From contig CAVRUJ010000001.1 in the NCBI GenBank assembly GCA_963724385.1, forward strand, positions 1,922,001 to 1,986,000: DNA of 64,000 nucleotides, in the 5' to 3' direction. Positions 39,430 to 48,499 of this stretch are shown here, piece after piece. The DNA comes from DASXQK01 sp963724385. Lineage in GTDB: Bacteria > Pseudomonadota > Alphaproteobacteria > Dongiales > Dongiaceae. How positions within the stretch are numbered: the stretch's first letter is position 1; each line of letters starts with the position of its first letter. The position numbers and the translations under genes were made by a program. Below the pieces are notes generated by a model, which was not told the DNA's origin, searched no databases, and saw only the letters and a program-made list of their open reading frames with translations.

Positions 39430-40920
39430 ATGACCAAACCAGGACAAGCTCACGACGCGATCCTGCGCGGCGGCATGGTGGTCGACGGCAGCGGGGCCGC
39501 GGCCTATCGCGCCGACGTCGCCGTGGCCGGAGACCGGATCGCCGCCTTGGGCGACCTCCGCGGGGCCACGGCCGAGCTCGACATCGATGCCGCGGGAAAG
39601 ATCGTCGCGCCGGGTTTCGTCGACGCCCACACCCATGACGACTTTGCGCTCATCGATCAGCCCGATATGGCCATGAAGGTGAGCCAGGGCGTCACCACCG
39701 TGGTGGTGGGCAATTGCGGCTTCAGTGCCATGCCGCTGCCGGCCGATGGCGAGCTTCCGTCCAGCTACCTCGTCCGCGGCGCGCGGGATCTCCGGTTCTC
39801 CGGCCTTGCGCCCTATTTCGAATTCCTGGCGCGGCACCCGGCGGCGGTGAACACGGCAGGCCTCATCGGCCACTCGGCGCTGCGCCTCAGCAGCATGGCC
39901 GAGTTGGATCGCCCCGCGACAGCGGACGAGATCGCGGCCATGCGCGGGCTTCTTGCGCGCGACATGGCAGCGGGCGCGGTTGGCTTCAGCACCGGCCTCG
40001 AATACCCGACCAACCGGGCCGCTTCGACCGAGGAAGTGATTGCGGTCGCCAGTGCCGTCGAACCCTTCCAGGGCGTTTGCACGATCCACAGCCGCAACTA
40101 CGACAAGCGCCTCAAAGCAGGTATGGACGAGGCGCTGAAGATCGGGCGCGAGGCCGGGGTGCGCCTGGTGCTCTCGCATCATCAAGGCGACGGGCCCGAG
40201 AATGCCGGTCATGTCCGATGGACGCTCGCCCTGATCGATGAGGCGCGAAGGCAGCAAAGCGTCGGCCTGGACGTGCATCCGTACACGGCGGCCGCGACCA
40301 TGATCCATCCCGATTTCGTCTATGACGATTCCCGGACCCTGGTCACGTCCTCTCTGCCGCATCCGGGAATGGCGGGGCGCGATCTTTCCGACATCGCCGC
40401 TACCTGGGGCACCTCCGAGCGGGCGGCGGCCGAAAAGCTGATGCCGGGCGGCGCCATCTATTTCTGCCAGGACGAGGCGGACGTGCGCGCCATCCTGGCG
40501 TTTCCGGCGACCATGATCGGCTCGGACGGGCTTCCGGGCCTCGGCATTCCCCACCCCCGTCTATGGGGCACTTTTCCGCGCGTGCTGGGGCGCTCGGTGC
40601 GGGAGCTGAAACTGATGTCGATCGAAAGCGCCGTGCACAAGATGACGGGCCTGACCGCCGCGCGCTTCGGTCTCGCCGACCGCGGCCTCTTGAAGGAAGG
40701 CATGGCGGCCGACATCGCCGTGTTCGACCCGGCCATGGTCATCGACCGCGCGAGCTACGAAGAACCGGACGCCGTGTCGGAAGGGATCTGCCATGTGCTG
40801 GTGAACGGCGAGGCTGTCTGGCTCGACGGACGCCCGACAGGCCGGCGGCCCGGGAAGCCGCTGCGGCGGGGACGGCGGCCTGGCTGGGGGGATGAGAAAG
40901 AAGTCTGGCGGTCGGTCTGA
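39430..40920 (+). CDS. N-acyl-D-amino-acid deacylase (D-aminoacylase type amidohydrolase)
   Basis: 496 residues. Amidohydrolase motifs: 'IVAPGFVDAHTHDDFALI' (His-x-His metal ligands with D-aminoacylase-type downstream Asp), 'GVTTVVVGNCGFSAMP' (the Cys metal ligand typical of D-aminoacylase), 'GFSTGLEYPTN', 'HSRNY', 'SHHQGDGPEN', 'MIGSDGLPG' and 'GIPHPRLWGTFPRVLG'. It hydrolyses N-acyl-D-amino acids or related amides in the cytoplasm. Full length for the family. It heads a set with two aldo/keto reductases. Start ATG after GGGAGGGCG. Confidence 0.9.
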   Translation: MTKPGQAHDAILRGGMVVDGSGAAAYRADVAVAGDRIAALGDLRGATAELDIDAAGKIVAPGFVDAHTHDDFALIDQPDMAMKVSQGVTTVVVGNCGFSAMPLPADGELPSSYLVRGARDLRFSGLAPYFEFLARHPAAVNTAGLIGHSALRLSSMAELDRPATADEIAAMRGLLARDMAAGAVGFSTGLEYPTNRAASTEEVIAVASAVEPFQGVCTIHSRNYDKRLKAGMDEALKIGREAGVRLVLSHHQGDGPENAGHVRWTLALIDEARRQQSVGLDVHPYTAAATMIHPDFVYDDSRTLVTSSLPHPGMAGRDLSDIAATWGTSERAAAEKLMPGGAIYFCQDEADVRAILAFPATMIGSDGLPGLGIPHPRLWGTFPRVLGRSVRELKLMSIESAVHKMTGLTAARFGLADRGLLKEGMAADIAVFDPAMVIDRASYEEPDAVSEGICHVLVNGEAVWLDGRPTGRRPGKPLRRGRRPGWGDEKEVWRSV

Positions 40921-40979
40921 CTCGGGTTAGCATCAGGGCCAATGTCGACTGTGGCCAACGGATCGGACGGACAAGTTCC

Positions 40980-42023
40980 ATGAAGTCTCGAACCTTCACC
41001 ACCAAGGCCGGCGCGAAGCTGCGCTTCAGCGAGATCGGTCTCGGCACGGCGCCGCTGGGCGATCTCTACGAGAAGCTCGACGAGGACCAGGCGGTGGACA
41101 CCATGGTGGCGGCCTACAAATCCGGCGTTCGCCTGTTCGACAGCTCGCCTCACTACGGCAACGGCTTGGCCGAGCTCAGGCTCGGCGCCGCGCTCCGCCG
41201 GTATCCCAGAGACAGCTTCCTGGTTTCGACCAAGGTCGGGCGCTGGATGAATCCCTTCGAGCGGCTGGCGCCCCGCAACCCCAAGGTCATTTCGCCCGGT
41301 TTCGTCGGAGGGCTCTCCCACCGCCCGGTGTTCGACTACTCCTACGACGGGACCATGCGCTCGGTGGAGCAATCGCTCCTGCGCAGCGGCCTCGACCGGA
41401 TCGACATCCTGCTGATCCACGACGTCGATGTGTGGACCCATGGCGCCGGCTACGAGACCCGGTTCGGCGAAGCGATGGAAGGCGCCTACAAGGCCTTGGA
41501 CAAGCTGCGCGCCTCGGGCGCGGTCGCGGCGATCGGCGTGGGGCTGAACGAGGCGGACGTGGCCGAGCGCTTCGCCAAGGCGGGGGATTTCGACGTGATG
41601 CTGTTGGCCGGGCGCTATTCACTGCTCGAGCAGCCGGCAGCGGATTCCTTCCTGCCGCTGGCGGTGGAGAAGAAGATCGGAATCATGCTGGGCGGGGTAT
41701 TCAACTCGGGGATCCTCGCGACCGGCGCGGTCAAGGGCGCCCGATACAACTACGTCCCGGCGCCGCCCGAGATCATGGAACGCGTGCGAAAGATCGAAGC
41801 CGTATGCAGGAAGCACCGCGTGCCCTTGCGCCGCGCGGCCATCACCTTTGCCCTGGCCCACCCCGCGGTCGTCTCGCTGGTGCTGGGCGCGGTAATGCCG
41901 GCCGAGGTTAGGGCCAACCTGGCGGATGTGGCCCGGCCGGTGCCAGCGGCGCTCTGGCAGGATCTCAAGGAACTGGGCCTGCTGTCCCGGGCTTCGGCGA
42001 CGCCGGGACGCAGGAGGAGATAA
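40980..42023 (+). CDS. aldo/keto reductase, D-threo-aldose/L-fucose dehydrogenase-like
   Basis: 347 residues. 'FSEIGLGTAPLGDLYEKLDEDQAVDTMVAAYKSGVRLFDSSPHYGNGLAELRLGAAL' contains catalytic Asp and Tyr; 'FLVSTKVGRWMNP' has the Lys; 'DILLIHDVD' the His. The C-terminal 'VVSLVLGAVMPAEVRAN' is the NADP-binding end. The pattern 'LGTAPLGDLYEKLDEDQA' is typical of the D-threo-aldose 1-dehydrogenase/pyridoxal dehydrogenase branch. Probably oxidises or reduces a sugar or aldehyde; substrate unknown. Confidence 0.88.
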   Translation: MKSRTFTTKAGAKLRFSEIGLGTAPLGDLYEKLDEDQAVDTMVAAYKSGVRLFDSSPHYGNGLAELRLGAALRRYPRDSFLVSTKVGRWMNPFERLAPRNPKVISPGFVGGLSHRPVFDYSYDGTMRSVEQSLLRSGLDRIDILLIHDVDVWTHGAGYETRFGEAMEGAYKALDKLRASGAVAAIGVGLNEADVAERFAKAGDFDVMLLAGRYSLLEQPAADSFLPLAVEKKIGIMLGGVFNSGILATGAVKGARYNYVPAPPEIMERVRKIEAVCRKHRVPLRRAAITFALAHPAVVSLVLGAVMPAEVRANLADVARPVPAALWQDLKELGLLSRASATPGRRRR

Positions 42024-42035
42024 CCTAGGGCGGCG

Positions 42036-42147
42036 CTAGTACCGACTTTCGGAGAAAGTCGGTACATCGTTTCAAGCTTTAGTATCGGATTCACGCGGAA
42101 ATTCGCGACAATGCCCAGAGTCACGAATTTCTGCGATCCGATGCTAG
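42036..42147. repeat. ~110-bp two-hairpin repeat, copy 4
   Basis: CTAG then GTACCGACTTTCGGAGAAAGTC first hairpin and AGTATCGGATTCACGCGGAA ... GATCCGATGCTAG second palindrome. Lies between the two aldo/keto reductase genes. Confidence 0.9.
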
Positions 42148-42171
42148 CCCGCTGCAACGAAAGGTTGGAAC

Positions 42172-43164
42172 ATGGATCATGTAAGACTTGGCCTCAGCGG
42201 ATTGCCGGTATCGCGGCTCTGCCTCGGCACGATGACGTTCGGGCTTCAATGCGACGATGGCGAGAGCCGCGCCATCCTCGATGCCGCCGCCGAGGGCGGC
42301 ATCGACTTTTTGGACACGGCCGATGTCTATCCGCTCGGCGGCGACCAGGGCACGGTCGGCCGGACGGAGGAGATCCTGGGCGGCTGGCTCGCCGGGAAGC
42401 GCCAGAACTTCGTCGTGGCGACGAAATGCGTCGGCCGCATGGGGCCGAAGCCGTGGAACCAGGGGATGTCGCGCAAGCACATTCTCGATGCGATCGAGGC
42501 TTCGCTTCGCCGGCTTCGGACCGACTATGTCGATCTCTATCAGCTGCACAGCTATGAGCCGGAAACGCCCATCGACGAAGCGCTCGAGGCTCTCGACAGG
42601 GTCGTCCAATCGGGCAAGGCGCGCTATGTCGGCGTCTCCAACTGGCCGGCCTTCAAGCTCGCCCGGGCGGTCGGACGGGCGGAGCTGAAGAACCTGGCCC
42701 GCATCGCTTCCGTTCAGCCCCGCTACAACCTGCTGTTCAGGACCTTCGAGAGAGACCTGCTGCCGTTTTGCCGGGAAGAGGGCATCGCGGTCATCCCCTA
42801 CAATCCGCTCGCGGGCGGTTTCCTTTCAGGTAAGCACGCGAAGGCGAATACGCCCGCGGAGGGCACGCGCTTCACCTTGGGCAGCGCGGGTCCGATGTAC
42901 CAGGCGCGCTACTGGCATGATCGGCAGTTCGCTACCGTCGAAGCCTTGCGCAAGGTCGCGAAGGAGGCGGGGATGAGCATGGCGACCCTCGCCGTCGGCT
43001 GGGTGCTCGCCAACCCGGCCATCACGTCGCCGATCATCGGAGCGAGCCGGCCGGACCAGCTTGCGGACAGCCTGGCGGCCGCATCCAAACCCCTTTCAGC
43101 CGAGCTGAAGTCGCGATTGGACGAGCTGACCTTGGAATGGCGCGCGGTGGACGCGGAACGTTGA
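42172..43164 (+). CDS. aldo/keto reductase (general AKR family)
   Basis: 330 residues. 'GLPVSRLCLGTMTFGLQCDDGESRAILDAAAEGGIDFLDTADVYPLGGDQG' (catalytic Asp and Tyr), 'FVVATKCVGRMG' (Lys), 'YVDLYQLHSYEPETP' (His), 'GKARYVGVSNWPAFKLARAVG', 'SVQPRYNLLFR', and 'SPIIGASRPDQLADSL' (cofactor phosphate site). NAD(P)H-dependent reduction of aldehydes/ketones; substrate not predictable. It follows the other AKR after a repeat copy. Confidence 0.9.
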   Translation: MDHVRLGLSGLPVSRLCLGTMTFGLQCDDGESRAILDAAAEGGIDFLDTADVYPLGGDQGTVGRTEEILGGWLAGKRQNFVVATKCVGRMGPKPWNQGMSRKHILDAIEASLRRLRTDYVDLYQLHSYEPETPIDEALEALDRVVQSGKARYVGVSNWPAFKLARAVGRAELKNLARIASVQPRYNLLFRTFERDLLPFCREEGIAVIPYNPLAGGFLSGKHAKANTPAEGTRFTLGSAGPMYQARYWHDRQFATVEALRKVAKEAGMSMATLAVGWVLANPAITSPIIGASRPDQLADSLAAASKPLSAELKSRLDELTLEWRAVDAER

Positions 43165-43210
43165 TTGACAGGCCGCAGCGGGCGATGGAGTGCGAACGGC
43201 AGCCCTTCGC

Positions 43211-43675
43211 CTATTTCGGAAAACAGGACTGCGCCGTCAGCGTCGGGTTGAGCGAGAAGTAAGGGATGAACAGGCGAACTGTGTAGGAGGCGGAGACTAC
43301 GCTGCCAGTCACACTGCCACATGTGGACGACGAATAGGAAAAGGCAGAACTGGGGATGCCGGCGCCCGCCAGTCCGGCGGCATACGTTTGGATATCGGTC
43401 GCATTATCGCATAGGGTCGTGTTGACGGAGGCGCAGCGCGCCGCCTGCTGCACCGAATAGTGTAGCGCGTTTTGGATCCAGAGAAGGCGCCCGAATTCAA
43501 AAATCCCAAACAACAGCATCACAAACACAGGAAGAACCAGGGCGAACTCCAGGATCGACGCGCCACTTCGCGAGCGGAGCAAAGACCGAGCCCAACCGCG
43601 AACAGCTCGCCTTTGTCTCGCCAGACTACGGCTCGCCCCGGCGCCGCTGATTTCTGGCTTTCGCTCGTTCGTCAC
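43211..43675 (-). CDS. TadE-like pilus assembly pseudopilin
   Basis: 154 residues from GTG at 43675, which overlaps the upstream gene's stop (GTGA). Basic N-terminus then 'RSGASILEFALVLPVFVMLLFGIFEFGRLLWIQNALHYSVQQAARCAS', the TadE prepilin-like signature with conserved Glu after the processing site. The C-terminal part has paired Cys residues and is extracellular/periplasmic. Works with Tad (Flp) pilus assembly. No tad ATPase, secretin or flp gene is visible here. Confidence 0.87.
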   Translation of the reverse strand: MTNERKPEISGAGASRSLARQRRAVRGWARSLLRSRSGASILEFALVLPVFVMLLFGIFEFGRLLWIQNALHYSVQQAARCASVNTTLCDNATDIQTYAAGLAGAGIPSSAFSYSSSTCGSVTGSVVSASYTVRLFIPYFSLNPTLTAQSCFPK

Positions 43676-44328
43676 TGGATGCGGACGACGGATGTCGCGG
43701 TGAAGGTGATCGGATTGCCGAAGCCCAAGTAACTCGCAATTGGCGTGTAGGTGGCATGGGCTTCGACGGTCACGTAAGCCCCTGGCGTCTGCGGGTTGTT
43801 CGAACCGCTGCATGTGGCAAGGCTCGAACAATCAGTCGCCTTGAACGGCGCGGTCGGCTGCGAGGCGGGATCGGAGAGAGTGGTGCCATCCGTGCACTTG
43901 CAGCTGAGCCACAAGTCGCAGTTCGCGCCCGAACATGTGCCTCCGTTCACGTAGGTCCAGGGCGTCGACGAGGAGGTCAGTGCGGGAGTGCTCGAGGCGT
44001 TGAGGCCCGTCGCATTCATGACCGCGGCGTTGATGCTCGTTTGCGGGCTCGAATTGTTGGAGTTGCTCCACCCCACGATAAATGCATAGTCGGCGCCGGC
44101 CTGGGCTGCGGACATCACCTGGGTCTTGACATAGAAGCCCATGCCCAGGTCGTACATGGGCAACATAATTGTGATCATGACTGTTGAAACGAGGGCCATT
44201 TCCACGGTAGCGACGCCGCGGGCATCAAGGAACCTCAACCTTGCAAATCGCAGGGCGGTCGACAACCCTCGCCCAATCACACTCATGATCGGATATTGGT
44301 GTGGCATTTCAATGAGCCCCATCTCCAC
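43672..44328 (-). CDS. TadE/TadF-like pseudopilin
   Basis: 218 residues (start could also be ATG 44307 or 44286). 'LDARGVATVEMALVSTVMITIMLPMYDLGMGFYVKTQVMSAAQAGADYAF' is the TadE-type N-terminal segment with Glu after the processing site, followed by an Asn/Ser-rich exposed part with five or more Cys ('GGTCSGANCDLWLSCKC'), suggesting disulfides, and a C-terminal 'GFGNPITFTATSVVRIQ'. Middle gene of the three-gene pilin set. Confidence 0.82.
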   Translation of the reverse strand: MEMGLIEMPHQYPIMSVIGRGLSTALRFARLRFLDARGVATVEMALVSTVMITIMLPMYDLGMGFYVKTQVMSAAQAGADYAFIVGWSNSNNSSPQTSINAAVMNATGLNASSTPALTSSSTPWTYVNGGTCSGANCDLWLSCKCTDGTTLSDPASQPTAPFKATDCSSLATCSGSNNPQTPGAYVTVEAHATYTPIASYLGFGNPITFTATSVVRIQ

Positions 44329-44511
44329 TCGCGTATGTTTCCCCTAAGACAAGCACCAGGAGTTCCCGCCACCAGGTTTTGTTGCAGTTGGACTCCGATG
44401 GTATCCAAGTGAAGGCCTTGTGCGGGTCGCGGAACGTCGGCTTGGCCCAGGCCCGGACGCTGTCCAGGAGCGGATTGCGCGCTAACCGAAAGTTCCGCTC
44501 GAGTCAGAAGG

Positions 44512-46035
44512 CTACTCCACCAATATTGCTACTCTGGGGCCGCCTAACGCTTCGCCCTGTGAGCAGCCGCTTAAGTTGATACCAGGATCGCCTGCCAAAT
44601 CGAGCGCTCCTGCGATCAACTGATAGCAGGCCGTGGTTGTAGGGCTTCCCTGGAATTGCAGGCAACCCTGCGGAAAGTACATGGCGCCAGTGACGCCCAA
44701 ACTCGGGCTGCCTTGAAATGTGTTTGTATTCGTCGCGCCGCAGCCGTTGTTGGCATCGGTTTCGGTCGCTAGGCGATCCTGCATGATGGCAACGCCCTTC
44801 AAGCCGGAGTATGTCGAGTTTTGGGTGATGGAGTAGCCCGGGTCGCCGCTGTTGATGCCCGGCGACAGCAGCGTCACCGATGCCTGCCCGCTCTGGAGGC
44901 TGAAGGTTCCCACGTTGGTGCCGCTGCTGCTGCTCAGGATGATGGTGCCGCCGTTCGTGACAATCGAGCCGTGAGCGCCGAGAGTTATGCTTCCGCTCGA
45001 GGCGTTGCCTTGGCTGTTTATGAAGAAGACACCGCTTCCCAAAGTCAGCGTCGCATTCTGGAGATTGACGTTGCCGTTGATGACGCACCCCAACGCGCAT
45101 GAATCGGTGGCGTTGGGGAACAGAGTCGACGTGTCGGTCGTGCTTGTTACATCCCCGTTATACGTGTGAGCGGCGTCGAACGTCACGGTCTGCAATTTGT
45201 CGCCTGGGTATGAACCGCCGCTTGGATAGCCGGAGGCGAGCGTCGGCATTGTCCGCGTGGCGTAAGGGTCGGTGATGCCCCCTTCGTTTGTAGTAGGCGT
45301 AACCGTCCACTTGCTCGTGTTGCCGCAGACGTTGCCGCCGACATCCACGCTGGTGGCGCTGACAGATGAAGCGCCGCCGGTGATATCCAAAGCGCAGTTG
45401 ACGGTCGATACGACTGCAACGCCACAGGTGGCGTTTATTTGCGCGTGGCCCTGAAGATAAAGGGCGCCCTGTGCACTGGGATCGAGCGCGACCATGCAGT
45501 CGCTGGCCGACGTATTCACCAATCCCACCGCTCGCACGGTGATTGTCGGGCCCGTGGACAGAAAGAGACTGGAGAACAACGCCGTCATCGGGCGGGAGAT
45601 GATCACCTCGGCCGCTTTGTGATTGTAGCTGGCGCCTGTGTAGTTGCCGCTCAAGGGCGGAATGTTCACAGTTACATTTGTGCTATTGCTCCCGTCCGCG
45701 TAGCCGTGGGTCGCTGTCGCGGCTTTGGCCTCCTTCGTGGCGTAGCCGTCGAAGGTCGCGCTTCCGGGATAATTGAACTTTAGGGATATCGCCGCCGAGG
45801 AGGCGCCCAGGTCTGCGGCGTTCTGCATGTCGCGCCTGGTCGAGTACCAGGAGGCGACCTCAGTGCCGAGACCGGCGGCGGCGAGCAGAACGGTGATGCT
45901 GAGCGCGAAGGTGACAAGAACGTTGCCGCCTTCGGCCCGGCCGAACGAGACTAACCTCCTGAGAAAGCGCACTATTTGCACTTTACCTGCCCCTTGGCGG
46001 CAAAACGCCCGCAGGGAGAACCCCGCCTTCAACAT
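44512..46035 (-). CDS. TadG-like pilus assembly protein (Tad/Flp-type N-terminus)
   Basis: 507 residues. 'AEGGNVLVTFALSITVLLAAAGLGTEVASWYSTRRDMQNAADLGASSAAI' is the putative Flp-pilus assembly TadG-like N-terminus with membrane anchor. The long remainder is Ser/Thr/Asn/Gly-rich with regular beta repeats ('GSGVFFINSQGNASSGSITLGAHGSIVTNGGTIILSS') like an extracellular beta-helix. First gene of the pilin set, 183 bases upstream of the next. Likely anchors Tad pilus or surface fibres. Confidence 0.85.
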   Translation of the reverse strand: MLKAGFSLRAFCRQGAGKVQIVRFLRRLVSFGRAEGGNVLVTFALSITVLLAAAGLGTEVASWYSTRRDMQNAADLGASSAAISLKFNYPGSATFDGYATKEAKAATATHGYADGSNSTNVTVNIPPLSGNYTGASYNHKAAEVIISRPMTALFSSLFLSTGPTITVRAVGLVNTSASDCMVALDPSAQGALYLQGHAQINATCGVAVVSTVNCALDITGGASSVSATSVDVGGNVCGNTSKWTVTPTTNEGGITDPYATRTMPTLASGYPSGGSYPGDKLQTVTFDAAHTYNGDVTSTTDTSTLFPNATDSCALGCVINGNVNLQNATLTLGSGVFFINSQGNASSGSITLGAHGSIVTNGGTIILSSSSGTNVGTFSLQSGQASVTLLSPGINSGDPGYSITQNSTYSGLKGVAIMQDRLATETDANNGCGATNTNTFQGSPSLGVTGAMYFPQGCLQFQGSPTTTACYQLIAGALDLAGDPGINLSGCSQGEALGGPRVAILVE

Positions 46036-46396
46036 CGAAACGGACAGCTTGGCCGTTTATTCCAGTCGCTCTCTGCCACCGCTTCAGTTGTCGACCGAAG
46101 GGAAGCGCGGCAGTCTGTTTGATGCTTGCTGCTCAACGTTCCGCCGCACCTGCGGGAATGGCTGGCAAAACTCAGCTGGGGTGGGGACAGGGTACGCCGA
46201 GATGGTCCCCTTTCGCGGCCAGGGGTACCAACCACCGCGAGAAGGCCAAACGTCCGCAACGAGAGGAGACACCAATCGCTGCTGGGTTAACGGCCGCTCC
46301 GGCCAATGCTGAACACTGCGTAGGCAAACCCGCCGGCGATCAGCCAGGAACTTTCTCCCGACAGTGATCGGCGAGTTCCTGTCCGGCGGCGGACTG
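46036..46396. other. intergenic, upstream of the pilin set
   Basis: 361 bases between the anti-sigma gene's end and the TadG-like start; it must carry the pilin-set promoter. GGTGGGGACAGGGTACGCCGA ... GGTCCCCTTTCGCGG forms a partial palindrome. No gene is supported. Confidence 0.4.
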
Positions 46397-47041
46397 TCAC
46401 CGCGGAACCGTCATGACGGCCCAGCCTCCGCCAGCGCTCCGGCAGGCGAGACCGCCGTCGCGCGTCTGGACGGAGCCGCGGGTCTCGACCCGGTCGAATT
46501 CCCGGCAGTCGGACCCAAAGCTGGTTGTAAACTGCCGCCCGAGCTGGAGCCGTCCGCGCCCCATGGCATCGTCGCCATAATCATAGCTCTGCCCCGCGGC
46601 CCCGCTGCTGAGTGCGGTGAAGAGGGCGGACTCGAAGCTAGTCGCCAGAGGATCTTGCGCTTTGGCCGCGGCAGGCCCATAGCCCTTGTCGCCCCCACGC
46701 TGCAGGAGCCCACCGGCAAAACCGATCGCGAGAGAGGCGAGGCAGGCCGCGAGCGTCATGCGCCAACTGAAACTGAAAACGCGACGATGCCGTGCCGACC
46801 TTGGCATTCTGGGGGGACCTTGCAGGGCAACCAGCAAATGGGCGGGCGGAGGCTCGTTAAGCGCCTGGTCGAAAGCATGGGCCGCCGCCTCGCCGCCGAG
46901 CCGCATGAGGCGAACGATTTCCTGCGCCTCCGGGTCGCTTGCGAGGGCTCGTTCGACTTCAGCCGCCCTTTCCCGCGGCAACTCATTGTCGACATAGGCG
47001 ACGAGAGTCTCGCGATCGATGGAGGTCGAATTTCGGGTCAT
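46397..47041 (-). CDS. anti-sigma factor (membrane-anchored, ECF partner)
   Basis: 214 residues. N-terminal cytoplasmic part 'SIDRETLVAYVDNELPRERAAEVERALASDPEAQEIVRLMRLGG' is the usual anti-sigma helix set, though without a zinc-finger His-x3-Cys-x2-Cys. One membrane span at ~residues 95-112 ('MTLAACLASLAIGFAGGLL'), then a periplasmic domain with two Cys. It follows the ECF sigma gene by 77 bases on the same strand, the normal arrangement. Confidence 0.85.
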   Translation of the reverse strand: MTRNSTSIDRETLVAYVDNELPRERAAEVERALASDPEAQEIVRLMRLGGEAAAHAFDQALNEPPPAHLLVALQGPPRMPRSARHRRVFSFSWRMTLAACLASLAIGFAGGLLQRGGDKGYGPAAAKAQDPLATSFESALFTALSSGAAGQSYDYGDDAMGRGRLQLGRQFTTSFGSDCREFDRVETRGSVQTRDGGLACRSAGGGWAVMTVPR

Positions 47042-47118
47042 GAGCCAGTCCCCAACTTTGGATCCGTTCCGCGCATCTCCAATTCAGCTCCATTCCCCAG
47101 CGGCAAAACGCTGGCAAT

Positions 47119-47712
47119 TCATCCTGGAAAGATCACTACTTTGCCGCCGTGCGGCTGGTCACCGGCAAGGGCCGCGCCGAGCGCCAGGCGCGCACGGGAG
47201 AGGCGGCTCATGACCGTGCCGATCGGGCAGCCGAGCACCGCAGCCACCTCGCGGTACTTCATGCCTTCGACGGAAACGAGGAGCAGAACGACACGCTGCT
47301 CCTCCGGGAGCTTCGCGATCAGCTTTCGGACCTCGGCGAGCCTGATCCGGCTCTCCGTGTCGGCGCTCGCGTCCCCGCCCGGATGGTTCGCCAAGAGCTC
47401 TTGATCCATGGCCATCTCACGATGCTTGCGCAATTCGTCGATCCTGATCGACTTCATGATGGTGTAGACCCAAGCCTCCAGCCGCGTGTCCGGATCAAAC
47501 TGATGCGCCTTGGACAGCGCTCGTTCGCAGGCCGCCTGCACCAGGTCGTCCCCCTTTTCCATGGACCCGGTCAGGCCATATGCGAAACGGCGGAGCCTGG
47601 GCAAGATCGCGACCAATTGCCGGCCTAGGTCTTGGCTTTCAAGCACCCAACGTCCCCTATTCGTGGCAGCAACGTGCGGTGGCCGTGTTTTATTCCCCCG
47701 GGCAGGGTTCAA
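47119..47712 (-). CDS. ECF-type RNA polymerase sigma factor
   Basis: 197 residues. Region 2: 'LPRLRRFAYGLTGSMEKGDDLVQAACERALSKAHQFDPDTRLEAWVYTIMKSIRIDELRK' ; region 4: 'LAEVRKLIAKLPEEQRVVLLLVSVEGMKYREVAAVLGCPIGTVMSRLSRARLALG'. It directs RNA polymerase to a small regulon and is held inactive by the adjacent anti-sigma factor. It is divergent from the Gly-Asn-repeat subtilase locus, which is therefore a candidate target. The true start may be an internal one (the first ~20 residues look weakly conserved). Confidence 0.92.
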   Translation of the reverse strand: MNPARGNKTRPPHVAATNRGRWVLESQDLGRQLVAILPRLRRFAYGLTGSMEKGDDLVQAACERALSKAHQFDPDTRLEAWVYTIMKSIRIDELRKHREMAMDQELLANHPGGDASADTESRIRLAEVRKLIAKLPEEQRVVLLLVSVEGMKYREVAAVLGCPIGTVMSRLSRARLALGAALAGDQPHGGKVVIFPG

Positions 47713-47966
47713 CCGTGGCCGTGGCAGTATCGGTGAGACTATTGGCTCCCGCAGTCAAGGAAAGCGCTGAGTGAATCCGACGAGCCAAGAGGCCAACGTG
47801 ACAGCCAGCAAGCCCGGGGCTCACTGGAAACAGTTTACATTTTCTATTAATACTACTATTGGGGAGTATCTTAGAAAGCCGCGCGCTCACAAGGTTGTTA
47901 ATCTGTTTACGGGCCGTCTATAGTTTCAACTGGTTGATTTGAAGTAATCTGAGAATTGCACACACG
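47713..47966. other. divergent promoter region, AT-rich
   Basis: 254 bases between the sigma gene and the Gly-Asn-repeat gene. The middle (about 47830-47900) is much more AT-rich than the surroundings (TTTACATTTTCTATTAATACT). GGAAAC at about 47826 could be an ECF-type -35, but no matched -10 can be asserted. Confidence 0.45.
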
Positions 47967-48428
47967 TTGGCCAGACAGGTCGTGGGTCGATGGATAGCAG
48001 CAACGCAACGACTTCTGGTCGTTCCCATGCTTCCGGCTGACTCCAATTCGCCGGAGCGTCGCGGACTACGACGACCTGTGCGCTTCCGGCGCTCCCGCCT
48101 TCTTCGACTTGCTGTCGCGGCCATTCGTTGGGGCATGGTCGTAGGAGCCTTTGGGTTCGCTCTCCTTGCCGATTTCACAAATTCCATCGACCGGTCGGGC
48201 CACGGCGTGGTGTCAATCCACGGATTGGGCTTTGTCCAGCCGTCTTTTGCAGGCAATGGTCACGGCAACGGTAATGGCGGAGGCAATGGAAATGGGAACG
48301 GCAATGGCAACGGCAACGGTAATGGGAATGGCAACGGAAATGGGAACGGAAATGGAAATGGGAACGGAAACGGGATGGGGATGGTAACGGGAATGGCAAC
48401 GGCAAGGCCAAGGGGAAGAGTGATGTAG
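47967..48428 (+). CDS. N-terminal part of a secreted Gly-Asn-repeat protein, separated by a frameshift from the subtilase
   Basis: 153 codons (TTG start; ATG at 48027 also possible). A basic stretch and membrane/signal segment ('LLRLAVAAIRWGMVVGAFGFALLADF') are followed by about 25 Gly-Asn dipeptides. The frame then leaves the pattern ('MGMVTGMATARPRGRVM'). In the frame of the next gene the repeat continues as 'DGDGNGNGNGKAKGK' and leads without stop into the subtilase. A missing base near 48371-48376 explains this. So the two are probably one protein: signal, Gly-Asn spacer, protease. Confidence 0.65.
   Translation: MARQVVGRWIAATQRLLVVPMLPADSNSPERRGLRRPVRFRRSRLLRLAVAAIRWGMVVGAFGFALLADFTNSIDRSGHGVVSIHGLGFVQPSFAGNGHGNGNGGGNGNGNGNGNGNGNGNGNGNGNGNGNGNGNGMGMVTGMATARPRGRVM
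48252..48404 (+). repeat. hexanucleotide-type tandem repeat coding for Gly-Asn
   Basis: About 150 bases of degenerate GGNAAY units (GGCAAT, GGTAAT, GGGAAC, GGAAAT). Such arrays are prone to length change. Here the frame changes inside or at the edge of the array, so expression of the downstream protease may depend on repeat state. Confidence 0.85.
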
Positions 48429-48499
48429 ACTCCGGTGGGGACACAGGTGCGACGGGCTCGACCACGTCGGGAGGCCTGGCCGGGGGAAATCCCTCGGGG

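Noticed and set aside
46364..47628. Long + strand frames across the anti-sigma/sigma genes
   Set aside because: Antisense to clear sigma and anti-sigma domains; no protein pattern.
48252..48404. Possible CRISPR-like array
   Set aside because: Short degenerate hexamers coding for Gly-Asn, without spacers or cas genes.
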